Shown here piece by piece: positions 36,754 to 45,360 of a stretch of 64,000 nt of DNA; position 1 is the first letter of the stretch; the number at the start of each line of letters is the position of its first letter. The translations under genes were made by a program, and so were the position numbers. Source of the DNA: Cytophagales bacterium. Lineage in GTDB: Bacteria; Bacteroidota; Bacteroidia; Cytophagales; Cyclobacteriaceae. Location: the NCBI GenBank assembly GCA_022360015.1, contig JAKSDQ010000153.1, forward strand, positions 1-64,000, in the 5' to 3' direction. The notes beneath the pieces were generated by a model. The model was not told where the DNA came from, made no database searches, and was given only the letters and a program-made list of their open reading frames with translations.

Positions 36754-38307
36754 TTAGTTGTAGCCAGGATTTTGTTTGTATAAAGGATTAGTATCTATTT
36801 CTATCTGCGGTATGGGCAGATATTCCCTCCCTGGCTTATATTGGGATCCTCCCATATTTGATTTCATGTCATCGGTGATAGCATCAGGTATCAGGCCCCA
36901 TCTTAACAGGTCATGAAAGCGGTCTCCTTCAAATATCAGTTCCAGTACACGCTCATCCCGGATCTGCTGCCGCAATGTGGCCTGACCGGATGCCGGCTTT
37001 GGGGGCATCCCGGATCTGTCTCTTACTTTGTTCAATGCTTCCAAGGCCAGAGGGCTCCCCGGATTTGCTTCATTTTCAGCTTCGGCATACATTAACAGAA
37101 TATCGGCATACCGCATGATACGCCAATTGATCACGGAGGGAAAGCCCGCAAAGCCGAAGTCAGACTGTTCTTTGCCCGGCCTGAAATCCAGATACTTACG
37201 CACCGCCACTGTATTGAGGTCACTAAAAGCCTCCTGAAAAGGTACTTCATAAACCATTACCCCAGGTTCGTTCCACAGGATCGTATTAAATGTCCTCGGA
37301 TCGATTTCCCCATCGATAGTTTGTTCGGCAAGGAAGGCATCTCTTACCCAGGTGTTGATGAGCATTCCCGATTGACTGGTAAAACCGGGGGGGGCCAAAT
37401 CAGGCTCCCAGGCTGCAGTACGTAAATCACTGTCAGTATCTGCGCCCCAGCCGATGGTATGATCATCATATTGAATTTCAAAAAGTGATTCCCTATTGTT
37501 TTCCTGATCATCTCCAAAATTATCGGCATGATCCGGCATCAAGTCATATAAGACACCTTCGGTATCGATAATTTTTTTAAACTCGGCTGCAGCCAGGCTG
37601 TATTCGTTGGTGTTATCGATGCCCGAGCGATATAAATAGGTTTTGCCTAATAATCCTGTAGCAGCGCCCCAGGTGGCCCTCCCGGTATTCGCGCCGCCCC
37701 AATCATCCGGAAGCAGCGATTGAGCCATTTTTAAATCGCTGATAATCTGTTGCCAAACTTTCTCCGGTTCGGCCGGGGCATTTTTCACTTCATCGAGCAA
37801 AAGTGCAGGTTCGGTGATCAGGGGAACGTTTCTAAACATAGTGACTAAATAAAAGTACTGAAACGCTCTGAGAAAATAAGCTTCACCCAAAATATTATCC
37901 CTTTCCTCATCTGAAAATGAAAGGTCTTCTATCGTCGGCACCTCCACTAAAATAGTATTCGTTCTAAGAATAGTTTTCCAGAATTCGCCCCATATTTCGC
38001 TTAATCTTGCAAAAGTCGGCTCGATAGAAAAATTAGCGGCATCGGTTGCAACGCCCTGGGCGGGTATCGGGTTGGTGGCATCCGATCTGTACATCGTATG
38101 AATAATCATCATCCTTCCCCAGGCAAATTGATTGGCCAAAGGGCTATAGGCACCTATGATGGCTCGTCTCGCATGATCACCGGTTTCCCAAAACACATCG
38201 GGGTTCAACCTGTTTTCATCTGTAACCTCCAAGAAATCTTTGTCACACGCCGTTACCGTAAACAACATTACGGCAAAAGTTAAAAATATCTTTTTCAGAA
38301 TGTTCAT
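36754..38307 (-). CDS. SusD/RagB-family surface glycan-binding lipoprotein, locus D
   Basis: Lipoprotein of about 517 residues. MNILKKIFLTFAVMLFTVTA precedes lipobox Cys and DKDFLEVTDENRLNPDVFW. SusD features are AYFLRAFQYFYLVTMFRNVP, RYADILLMYAEAENEANPGS, and RDERVLELIFEGDRFHDLLR followed by REYLPIPQIEIDTNP. A further upstream ATG at 38352 overlaps SusC; 38307 gives a normal lipoprotein signal and a 22-bp gap. Confidence 0.93.
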   Translation of the reverse strand: MNILKKIFLTFAVMLFTVTACDKDFLEVTDENRLNPDVFWETGDHARRAIIGAYSPLANQFAWGRMMIIHTMYRSDATNPIPAQGVATDAANFSIEPTFARLSEIWGEFWKTILRTNTILVEVPTIEDLSFSDEERDNILGEAYFLRAFQYFYLVTMFRNVPLITEPALLLDEVKNAPAEPEKVWQQIISDLKMAQSLLPDDWGGANTGRATWGAATGLLGKTYLYRSGIDNTNEYSLAAAEFKKIIDTEGVLYDLMPDHADNFGDDQENNRESLFEIQYDDHTIGWGADTDSDLRTAAWEPDLAPPGFTSQSGMLINTWVRDAFLAEQTIDGEIDPRTFNTILWNEPGVMVYEVPFQEAFSDLNTVAVRKYLDFRPGKEQSDFGFAGFPSVINWRIMRYADILLMYAEAENEANPGSPLALEALNKVRDRSGMPPKPASGQATLRQQIRDERVLELIFEGDRFHDLLRWGLIPDAITDDMKSNMGGSQYKPGREYLPIPQIEIDTNPLYKQNPGYN

Positions 38308-38329
38308 TGCTTTAACTTTTAAAATTTTA

Positions 38330-41300
38330 CTAAAGTGAAACCTGGACGCCAAATGTTATTGTTCTGGGCACCGGATAGACGTTTTCGTCCACTCCCCGGT
38401 TAAAAAGATCGTCACCCCTTCTTACATTTCTCCCGATTTCCGGGTAATAACCTGAATAGCTGTCAATGATAAATGCATTTTCGACATTCACATAGGCCCT
38501 TAATTTTGAAATAGTAAGCTTTTCGATGAGAGAAGGCGGAAATGTATAACCTAAAGTAACATTCCTAAGCCTTAAATAAGCACCGTCTTCCACATAAAAA
38601 TCTGATTCTCTTCTATTTACACCAGGATCGCCGATGGTAGCACGTGGTATGTCAGAAGGGTTATCAGGACGCCAGGCATCCCTGACTATCCCTCTTTTGC
38701 TGCCGTTAGGTACGAATACGCCCTCAAATAGCCTCCCATTCCATATTTCATTTCCTTCGACGCCTTGCAGAAATACGGCCAAATCGAAACCTTTATAGGT
38801 GACATCGAAATTAAGGCTATATTCAAAATCCGGGATCGGGCTTCCAAGCAAGGTTTGATCATTGGCATCTAAAATTTTATCCCCATTGAGGTCGACAAAA
38901 CGCAAATCGCCGGGTACCGCACTCCTTCCCGAGAGTCCATCGGCATCGATTTCATCCTGGTTTTGATAGACCCCGTTTGTTTTATACCCATAAAAATAGG
39001 CTACCGGAAAACCTGCTTCTGTTCTGGTAGCGGAAAAGGTCTCGTCGGTGTACTGACCACTTCTTATCGGGTTTACGCCTTCTCCAAGATCTATTACCTC
39101 ATTGTTCAGGGTACTGAAATTTCCGGTTAAGGCGTATTGAAAATCGCCGGTGGCTTTCTTGTAAGTCACTGAAAGTTCCCAACCTGCATTTTCAACAGTG
39201 GCGGCATTAAACGGTATTGAAACGTTGGTTCCCGAAGTAGGATTTACCGGAAGCGACACGAGAATATCCTCTGAGGTCTTTTTGAAATAATCAATGGTAA
39301 AGTCAATTTTTCCCTCGAGCAGGCTGCCTTCAAGCCCAATGTCGGTGGTAGCTGTTTCTTCCCACTTTAAATCCGGGTTGGAAAATTGGATCTGGGCAAC
39401 GCCATTTTCGCGTCCCTGGGAAGTACCCAATGTGTATTGACTTGTAATATTAAGGGCGGTAACATACTGAAAGGGAGCGAGGTTATCAGAGCCGAGTTTA
39501 CCCCAGCTCGCCCTGATCTTTAAATCGTCGATAAAGGGGAGCTTAAAAAATGACTCCTCGGAAATATTCCAGCCGGCAGCTACGGAAGGAAATACACCAA
39601 ATCTGTTTTTCTCGCCAAAGTTGGAGGAGCCATCCCTCCTTACCGATGCGGAAAACAGATACTTTCCGGAATAATTATAGTTTACCCTTCCAAATATACT
39701 CCTGATCTTCCTGGGCAAGCTGGCACCCGTCCTGCTGACAAAATCACTTCCGGCATTAATCGTCCTGGTATCATTGCTAAGAAAGTTTTCCACTTCCACC
39801 CCTATGGTCTCCGTATTATCTTTCTGCTCCGAATACCCGGCCAGCAGATCAATGTTGTGATTGTTAAAACGCTTGTTATAGGTAAGGAGGTTTTCCACAA
39901 TGGTGGATACAAACGTGCTGCGGTTGTCACTTAAATCTGCTACGGGATTCAAGCCCACATCCGAGTTACTGGTAAAATAAGTGGGAGCAAAAGTAAAGTT
40001 CCGGTTGTTTCCATAGTTGATGGAAAGATTCAATTTATAACTCAACCCATCGGTTATTTCGAATTCACTTCCCAGGTTTCCCAGAATATTGTCATTGGTA
40101 TTTTTCCGCTCGGTAAGCAGCGCTACACCCAACCAATTCGCAGATCTCGAAATACCGGCTACCCCTGTATTGGCGGCTGCAAATCCCCCGTCAAGTGTTT
40201 CATCGCGTATGGGCACTACCGGGATATGCCCAAACTCACTTCCGAAGTCTGTGTTCGGCCTATTGATGGATCTGGCCAAAAACAGCGATTGGTTTAGGTT
40301 AAACCTGCCTTTTCTTAGGGAGGAATTGAGCCTGAAAGCCGTTCTCTCAAAATCGGAAGCCCTGACAATGCCTTCCTGATCTAACCTGTTGGCTGAAATG
40401 CTGTAAGTGCTTTGCCTACCCCCTCCCGAAATCCTTACGCCATAGTTTTGCGTCAGGGCGGTTCGCAATGAAGCATCCTGTATATCGGAATCAACATTTG
40501 GGTCAAAGTCGTAGAAATTACCCGGAAGTGGGGTGCCGTCATTGTCGAAAGCCTGCTCTCTGTTGGCAATGTATTCGCGGGCATTCAAGAAATCAAGCTG
40601 CCTGACTGCCTGGGCCATCCCCCAGCTCGCATCAAAATCTACACTCATAGGCTGCCCCTCACTACCTTTTTTAGTGGTAATAATAATTACGCCCTGTCCG
40701 GATCTGGCCCCGTAAATCGAGGCGGTGGAAGCATCCTTTAACACTTCTATGGATTCTATGTCCGATGGGTTGATAAAATTCATGTTGTCGGAAAAAACGC
40801 CATCAATCACGTATAAAGGATCCTGATTACTCAGGGAGCCTGTACCCCGTATGATCACGTTAGCACCGGCTCCCGGGGCGCCTCCGTTTATTTCAACCCT
40901 TACGCCCGTAGCCCTCCCGATCAAAGCCTGTGTCGGATTGCCGGTTACCGCACTGCTCACTTGCTCACCTTTAATAGAGCTCACTGCGCCTGTCAACTCT
41001 TGTTTTCTTTGTGTGCCATACCCAACGATCACCACTTCCGAAAGTGTGGAGAGATCAGGTGTCAGCGATAGGTTAACAACAGATCTGCCTTCTATTTCTA
41101 CTTCTTCCGTAATATAACCTACATAGGAAAAAACCAATACCGAGGCATCATCCGGTGCTTTAAGGCTGAAGTTGCCATTAACATCTGTTATGGTACCGAT
41201 GTCCGTACCTTTCACTAATACATTCACGCCCGGTAGTTCGGCACCATTTTCATCTGTTACTTTTCCGGAGATTTCCTTTTCCCATACTATTTCCGTTAAA

Positions 41301-41701
41301 AATTTTTCTTTCAATCGCCTTTTAGGCTTGTCTCCCATACTTACATGAATGTTTTCATTGATTCTCTTAAACCTAAGATTAGCCCGTTCGGCCACCTCGA
41401 GCAGGTAATCATAAAGGTTGACTTTTGAAGCTTTTTTCCCTATCGTCAGACTTTCGCCTTGCAGGTCTTCGATATCATAGTTAAAGGTGAAGTTGGTTTT
41501 TAACTCCAGGTTAGAAAATATGTTTTCCAGGGGTGCATCATGGAAGGCATTCATGGTAATATAAACCTCCTTCAAACGCTGTTGTTTCTGTCCCAATGTT
41601 TCATCGGCCAACAGAATATTATAGCAAATACATTGAATAATGATACTATAAACAGTGTATTTTGAAAGTATCATGATTAATCGTATAACTTTTATTTTCA
41701 T
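38330..41701 (-). CDS. SusC/RagA-type TonB-dependent transporter with STN domain, locus D
   Basis: Complete importer, 1123 residues. Signal sequence, STN domain (about 48-110, ending NLRFKRINENIHVSM), regulatory-like domain with GKVTDENGAELPGVNVLVKG, plug from EVVIVGYGTQRKQELTGAV to KDASTASIYGARSGQGVI, and barrel ending FGVQVSL. The STN domain and adjacent FecR point to sigma-factor signalling. It belongs to the locus with two GH29 enzymes, so a fucosylated oligosaccharide is a reasonable cargo, by inference only. Confidence 0.95.
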   Translation of the reverse strand: MKIKVIRLIMILSKYTVYSIIIQCICYNILLADETLGQKQQRLKEVYITMNAFHDAPLENIFSNLELKTNFTFNYDIEDLQGESLTIGKKASKVNLYDYLLEVAERANLRFKRINENIHVSMGDKPKRRLKEKFLTEIVWEKEISGKVTDENGAELPGVNVLVKGTDIGTITDVNGNFSLKAPDDASVLVFSYVGYITEEVEIEGRSVVNLSLTPDLSTLSEVVIVGYGTQRKQELTGAVSSIKGEQVSSAVTGNPTQALIGRATGVRVEINGGAPGAGANVIIRGTGSLSNQDPLYVIDGVFSDNMNFINPSDIESIEVLKDASTASIYGARSGQGVIIITTKKGSEGQPMSVDFDASWGMAQAVRQLDFLNAREYIANREQAFDNDGTPLPGNFYDFDPNVDSDIQDASLRTALTQNYGVRISGGGRQSTYSISANRLDQEGIVRASDFERTAFRLNSSLRKGRFNLNQSLFLARSINRPNTDFGSEFGHIPVVPIRDETLDGGFAAANTGVAGISRSANWLGVALLTERKNTNDNILGNLGSEFEITDGLSYKLNLSINYGNNRNFTFAPTYFTSNSDVGLNPVADLSDNRSTFVSTIVENLLTYNKRFNNHNIDLLAGYSEQKDNTETIGVEVENFLSNDTRTINAGSDFVSRTGASLPRKIRSIFGRVNYNYSGKYLFSASVRRDGSSNFGEKNRFGVFPSVAAGWNISEESFFKLPFIDDLKIRASWGKLGSDNLAPFQYVTALNITSQYTLGTSQGRENGVAQIQFSNPDLKWEETATTDIGLEGSLLEGKIDFTIDYFKKTSEDILVSLPVNPTSGTNVSIPFNAATVENAGWELSVTYKKATGDFQYALTGNFSTLNNEVIDLGEGVNPIRSGQYTDETFSATRTEAGFPVAYFYGYKTNGVYQNQDEIDADGLSGRSAVPGDLRFVDLNGDKILDANDQTLLGSPIPDFEYSLNFDVTYKGFDLAVFLQGVEGNEIWNGRLFEGVFVPNGSKRGIVRDAWRPDNPSDIPRATIGDPGVNRRESDFYVEDGAYLRLRNVTLGYTFPPSLIEKLTISKLRAYVNVENAFIIDSYSGYYPEIGRNVRRGDDLFNRGVDENVYPVPRTITFGVQVSL

Positions 41702-41719
41702 ATCTTTGCATTTAGGTAG

Positions 41720-41850
41720 TTAGTAATCTTTTTACTAATGATCCGGTTCACCAAAACCCCTGAGTAAATGTGATCACGCCAATGATATCCGCTCAAAAAA
41801 GGTTTTGGCTTGTTAACCCGGTGAATACTTTATTCACCGGGTTTTATTTT
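41720..41850 (+). terminator. Plus-strand hairpin series ending in a strong terminator, FecR-SusC gap, locus D
   Basis: Three stems lie in order on the plus strand: TTAGTAA/TTACTAA near 41720-41740; CCAAAACCCCTGAG (41751-41764) with CTCAAAAAAGGTTTTGG (41792-41808); and AACCCGGTGAATA (41815-41827) with TATTCACCGGGTT (41831-41843), a perfect 13-bp stem with a 3-nt loop followed by a T-rich run. It is the best intrinsic terminator in the window and points away from the sus genes. The minus direction has no U tract. Confidence 0.7.
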
Positions 41851-41894
41851 ATGAAGTGTCAAACTGCATATTCTTCTTTTTTGGTTATTGGTCA

Positions 41895-42926
41895 CTATTT
41901 GAAATGTATTTCAACTTGCTTTCCTTCTTTGAAAGAAAACTCAAATGCTTTCACATAAGAAATCCCCTCTAAAACAATTTCCAGGCTTTTGTTTTTAAAC
42001 TCCCCGCTGTATCTCCATCTCTTTTCGACCGCTTTGTTAAATATGAATTCCACACCATACCATCGCTCCAATGTCGTGAAAACTTCCGACGCTTCGGCAT
42101 CATTAAAATACAGGAGGTGATTGGTCCAACCCAACTTTTCTTTTGCTGTAAAGTGCTCTTTTCTGGAAGCTCCGTTGGAAGTATTCAGAATAAGTAGCTC
42201 ACCGGGAGCCAATGCTACAGGTGCTGTTTTATAGTGCCGATCGCTTACCGCTACTTTACCGGTCGCCAGCGCCACTTCTACCTCGTCCACGTTACAATAG
42301 GCCTTTACATTAAATGAAGTACCCAGGGCTACTGTTGTTACATCGCCACTAACGACCGAAAAGGGTCTTTGCTCATCCTTTACCACCTCAAAAAAGGCCT
42401 CCCCTTCCAACAAAACCTCTCTTGAATGGCTGGGAAATTTTTCAGGAAATGTTATACAGCTACCGGCATTTAGCATCACTTTTGTTCCGTCTCCCAAATA
42501 AATAGTCGCCTTTTGACCAAAGGGAACCTGCTTCGCTTTTAGCGCCACCCCGGTTTCATCCTTAGATGGATCCGGTAAACGCGCTATATAATAGGTAATA
42601 GCCGCTACCAGCAGTAAGCTGATTACCGCAGCCACAGCATATTTGGTATAATCGGGGCTTTTATAGGGAGCAGGAGCAGATGAAATTTGCTTCTCTTTGT
42701 GTACCAGATTTAATTCCTTTTCCGATATTTTAGCATGAATTTTTTGTAAAGCATTCCGAAGCTGGTCGGAATGTTCACCGATGTCACTTTCCCAGCTATA
42801 CCAATCTTCCTCAATTAATTTCAAAAACTTTGCTTCTCCGTGCTCATTAAACCATGCTATCACAACCTGAGATTCTTCGGAGGTACATTTACCTTGTATG
42901 AATTTCTTTAAGAGTTTTTTGTCCAC
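41895..42926 (-). CDS. FecR-family anti-sigma factor, locus D
   Basis: Anti-sigma factor, 343 residues. The cytoplasmic N-terminus (KKFIQGKCTSEESQVVIAWF) resembles loci A and C. A transmembrane segment lies near residues 95-113 (YAVAAVISLLLVAAITYYI). The FecR domain shows VLLEGEAFFEVVKDEQRPFS and GTSFNVKAYCNVDEVEVA; the DUF4974-like end is WRYSGEFKNKSLEIVLEGI. A 207-bp gap separates it from its sigma gene, and GGGGG on the minus strand at 42974-42978 sits about 50 bp before its start. Confidence 0.93.
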   Translation of the reverse strand: MDKKLLKKFIQGKCTSEESQVVIAWFNEHGEAKFLKLIEEDWYSWESDIGEHSDQLRNALQKIHAKISEKELNLVHKEKQISSAPAPYKSPDYTKYAVAAVISLLLVAAITYYIARLPDPSKDETGVALKAKQVPFGQKATIYLGDGTKVMLNAGSCITFPEKFPSHSREVLLEGEAFFEVVKDEQRPFSVVSGDVTTVALGTSFNVKAYCNVDEVEVALATGKVAVSDRHYKTAPVALAPGELLILNTSNGASRKEHFTAKEKLGWTNHLLYFNDAEASEVFTTLERWYGVEFIFNKAVEKRWRYSGEFKNKSLEIVLEGISYVKAFEFSFKEGKQVEIHFK

Positions 42927-42973
42927 AATCGTTATTTAACATACCATTCAAACATAAGAAAACACGTCTTTAG

Positions 42974-42978
42974 CCCCC
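42974..42978 (-). promoter_or_regulatory. G5 block upstream of FecR, locus D
   Basis: GGGGG on the minus strand 48-52 bp before the FecR ATG, the same distance as in loci A and C. The downstream box is less clear here (ACGTGTTTTCTTATG). It may be part of the same promoter class. Confidence 0.3.
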
Positions 42979-43133
42979 GCATACCCGGCTTTTTCAGCCC
43001 GAAAACAGGGAGAAAGTACATAAGATTAAACCTTCGACTCGCCATACCTTTGTATCGATGAATTAAATACAATTTACTGGCACAAAGCACCTATGCCGAA
43101 TCAAATAATTGTTTAAAAAGCCATAAAATACTA

Positions 43134-43709
43134 TTACAGACAGGTAGAAATGAGGAAAACCACCAGCATTTCCTTTGATCCGAGATCTTTTCTTATCAAT
43201 TTCAATGCTTTGTTAATCTGGTTTTCAACCGTACTGGGGGATATATGAAGCCGCTCTGCGATTTCCTTTACCGACAATCCGTTCTTTCTGCTTAGCATAA
43301 AAATCTGTTTACATCTGGAAGGGAGTTTTTCCACACTGATGTGGGCATGATGACGAAGGTCTGAAAAAATGACGTAATCTTCGGTTTGATTGGTGAGTGA
43401 TGCGCTGTGCTTTGAATGCCACACATACTTATTACTTTGTGCCCGTTTTTTGAATAGATTGAGTATCATGTTTCTGGCGATGACAATGAGGTAGGCGTTA
43501 AAGGAAAGGTCAGGATTAAGGTTATGCCTGTTTTGCCAGACCCTAAAGAATACTTCCTGCGTAATGTCTTCCGCTTCCTGATGCGATCCGGTGTAACTCA
43601 ATACAAAGGCGTAAAGTTTTCCGCTATACTTTTGAAATAATTGATCAAAAGCGCGAACCTTCCCTTTTCTTAACTTCGAAACAAGCCTTTTGTCAGCCAT
43701 GTTGTTCAT
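43134..43709 (-). CDS. ECF RNA polymerase sigma factor, locus D
   Basis: ECF sigma factor, 191 residues. Region 2 is FDQLFQKYSGKLYAFVLSYT and AEDITQEVFFRVWQNRHNLN. Region 4 HTH is LSVKEIAERLHISPSTVENQ. Two ATGs three codons apart (43709, 43700) are possible starts. It ends in a short hydrophobic tail (MLVVFLISTCL). Upstream at 43825-43866 is an element shared with sigma C and GH95. Confidence 0.92.
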   Translation of the reverse strand: MNNMADKRLVSKLRKGKVRAFDQLFQKYSGKLYAFVLSYTGSHQEAEDITQEVFFRVWQNRHNLNPDLSFNAYLIVIARNMILNLFKKRAQSNKYVWHSKHSASLTNQTEDYVIFSDLRHHAHISVEKLPSRCKQIFMLSRKNGLSVKEIAERLHISPSTVENQINKALKLIRKDLGSKEMLVVFLISTCL

Positions 43710-43824
43710 AATGTATCAAGTCATATCGGATTTTGACCGATTAATGGCTTAAATGTCTAATTCAAACCTTTTCCTTCCTCATAAATTCGGAATAATAACA
43801 ATTAAAATTAACTAAATATTTTCT

Positions 43825-43866
43825 TGGTTTCTTCCTAATAATATACCGAAACCCATACTGAATTTG
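43825..43866 (-). promoter_or_regulatory. Shared upstream element, copy 2 (sigma D)
   Basis: Plus-strand reading TGGTTTCTTCCTAATAATAT, then ACCGAAAC, then TACTGAATTTGC. It aligns without gaps to 30311-30357 and lies about 115-157 bp before the sigma D start. The rest of the 317-bp interval 43710-44026 has no gene. Confidence 0.45.
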
Positions 43867-44026
43867 CTTAAAACAGGCCAAAAAGGTATCATCGAATCAA
43901 ATAGTTGTTGAAATTCCCATACATAATTAATAATAGTTCTTATGTTAAAATTGTCTCACCGACAGGGGCAAGAAGCAGTTAAAGAGTCACTTCCTTAACT
44001 GCTTCTGAAAAACCGGCTGGAATAAC

Positions 44027-44536
44027 TTATTCTACCCCGGTAGCCCAAAAAGTAAATTCATCAAAATTTGCCGCTAAATCACCATCAATAGATGATATAC
44101 CAACTATCCTGATATCTCTGAATTTATTGGGATTTTCGGGTATGTCCACTTCAAACGTAGCCAGGTTGTTATCCGTAACATCCAATAATTTGACCCAGCC
44201 TTTAGCAACCGCATCTGCTTCCCAATCGGCAATGGTACCTGCATCAATATCTGCAGTGACCGCATTTGTCAAGTCGTTAATACCCCAAACCTGACAGGCG
44301 GCCGGGCTTCTGCCGCCACAGCAACCAGACCTTTCGTCCGGTCTGAAACGGCTAAGGTTGGCTGCCACACCCATATCAAAGCTCATGACCCACGGATATT
44401 GATCGCCAGGGGTATCACAGCTAGCCCAGAACTCACCGGTAGCACCGTCGGTTAAGCGGGCATAGGAAGAACCAAAACATCCCCCGGATGCATCCCATTC
44501 CAGTGCTAAGGCAGTGATCGAAGTTTTATCCAACAA
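44027..44536 (-). pseudogene. C-terminal discoidin-like part of a split DUF4998-type lipoprotein
   Basis: About 169 residues of F5/8 type C (discoidin)-like sequence: LLDKTSITALALEWDASG, SSYARLTDGATGEFWASCD, MSFDMGVAANLSRFRPDERS and FRDIRIVGISS. It follows in the same frame after a TAA at 44540-44542, so the upstream gene and this piece were one protein. It has no ATG start (only TTG at 44536), no signal peptide and no spacing for a ribosome site. Such C-terminal modules bind glycans at the surface. If the stop is real, the lipoprotein loses its glycan-binding end; a sequencing error or read-through is also possible. Confidence 0.7.
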
Positions 44537-44539
44537 AAG

Positions 44540-45238
44540 TTAATCGGGAAATGAAAACTCCGAAGGAATGGCGCTAAACACCTCTATGGCATTGTCAGCG
44601 GGTTTATAAGTACTGGAAACCCGGATCTTTCCACCTGGCTTGTAACTGCTTATTGCGGTTTCCGGATCTTCATTAGCCACTGTAGCGGTCTGCATCGCAC
44701 CGGTGCCATCTTCGTAAGTAAGCTCCGTGAGAAGGGTACCGGGGGCGGCGTCAGCCCAGTGGATAATGGCTTCACCGGCAAGTGTATCTATCCCTGAGAT
44801 CCCCCTGTTGAGAAGGCTGGCCCGGTAGTTTTGACCAAAAACAGTAGCCGGCACCTCGCGCCTGACCGACCGGTTACCCAGGTCGTCCATTAAAAAAAGA
44901 TTAAAGGTATACTCTCCCTCATCCAGTTCAAGATCAAAAGTGATAGTATCACGACCATTCCTGGTCCTTACCACCTCAAACTCGTGCCTGAAGTCACCCG
45001 TATTGGTCTCCAGCATCCCTTTACTGATTTTGGGGTCTGCATTGATAGCTACCCAAAATCGCAGCTTTTCAAAACCCGGTGCAACAATGACGCTATCCGG
45101 GGCTCCTATGTAGATTGTTTCACCGTCTCTCCTGAATTCCTCAAAAGTCTCTTCTGTCGTTTCGCAGGCGACGATCACTATAGAAAGTACCGCTAAGTGC
45201 AACCAGGTATTATTTATTATTTTTTTTATCGTTGTCAT
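44540..45238 (-). CDS. DUF4998-type surface lipoprotein, truncated by an in-frame stop
   Basis: About 232 residues. The signal peptide ends in a lipobox (LHLAVLSIVIVACETTEET). The rest is beta-rich and resembles DUF4998 lipoproteins in Bacteroidota glycan-utilisation loci (IYIGAPDSVIVAPGFEKLRF; GEYTFNLFLMDDLGNRSVRR). It ends SFPD before TAA at 44540-44542. Sequence continues in frame into a discoidin-like domain, so this is probably the N-terminal part of a broken gene. The ATG at 45238 is preferred to an upstream start at 45268 because it opens the signal peptide. Role: surface glycan binding, inferred. Confidence 0.75.
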   Translation of the reverse strand: MTTIKKIINNTWLHLAVLSIVIVACETTEETFEEFRRDGETIYIGAPDSVIVAPGFEKLRFWVAINADPKISKGMLETNTGDFRHEFEVVRTRNGRDTITFDLELDEGEYTFNLFLMDDLGNRSVRREVPATVFGQNYRASLLNRGISGIDTLAGEAIIHWADAAPGTLLTELTYEDGTGAMQTATVANEDPETAISSYKPGGKIRVSSTYKPADNAIEVFSAIPSEFSFPD

Positions 45239-45284
45239 AATTATATTTTTTGAGCCTGGCAGCAACAATCATGATCCGCTTTTA

Positions 45285-45317
45285 AGGATCTGTTCAGCTA
45301 TAACCTGCACAGATCCT
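45285..45317. terminator. Hairpin between the two locus E lipoprotein genes
   Basis: AGGATCTGT (45285-45293) pairs with ACAGATCCT (45309-45317) across a 15-nt loop. It lies 44 bp past the stop of the upstream lipoprotein gene, with no clear U tract. It could stabilise or end the message. Confidence 0.4.
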
Positions 45318-45360
45318 AAGATCATCGCTATTGTCATTGCCAGAACATTTTTTCCAGTAA

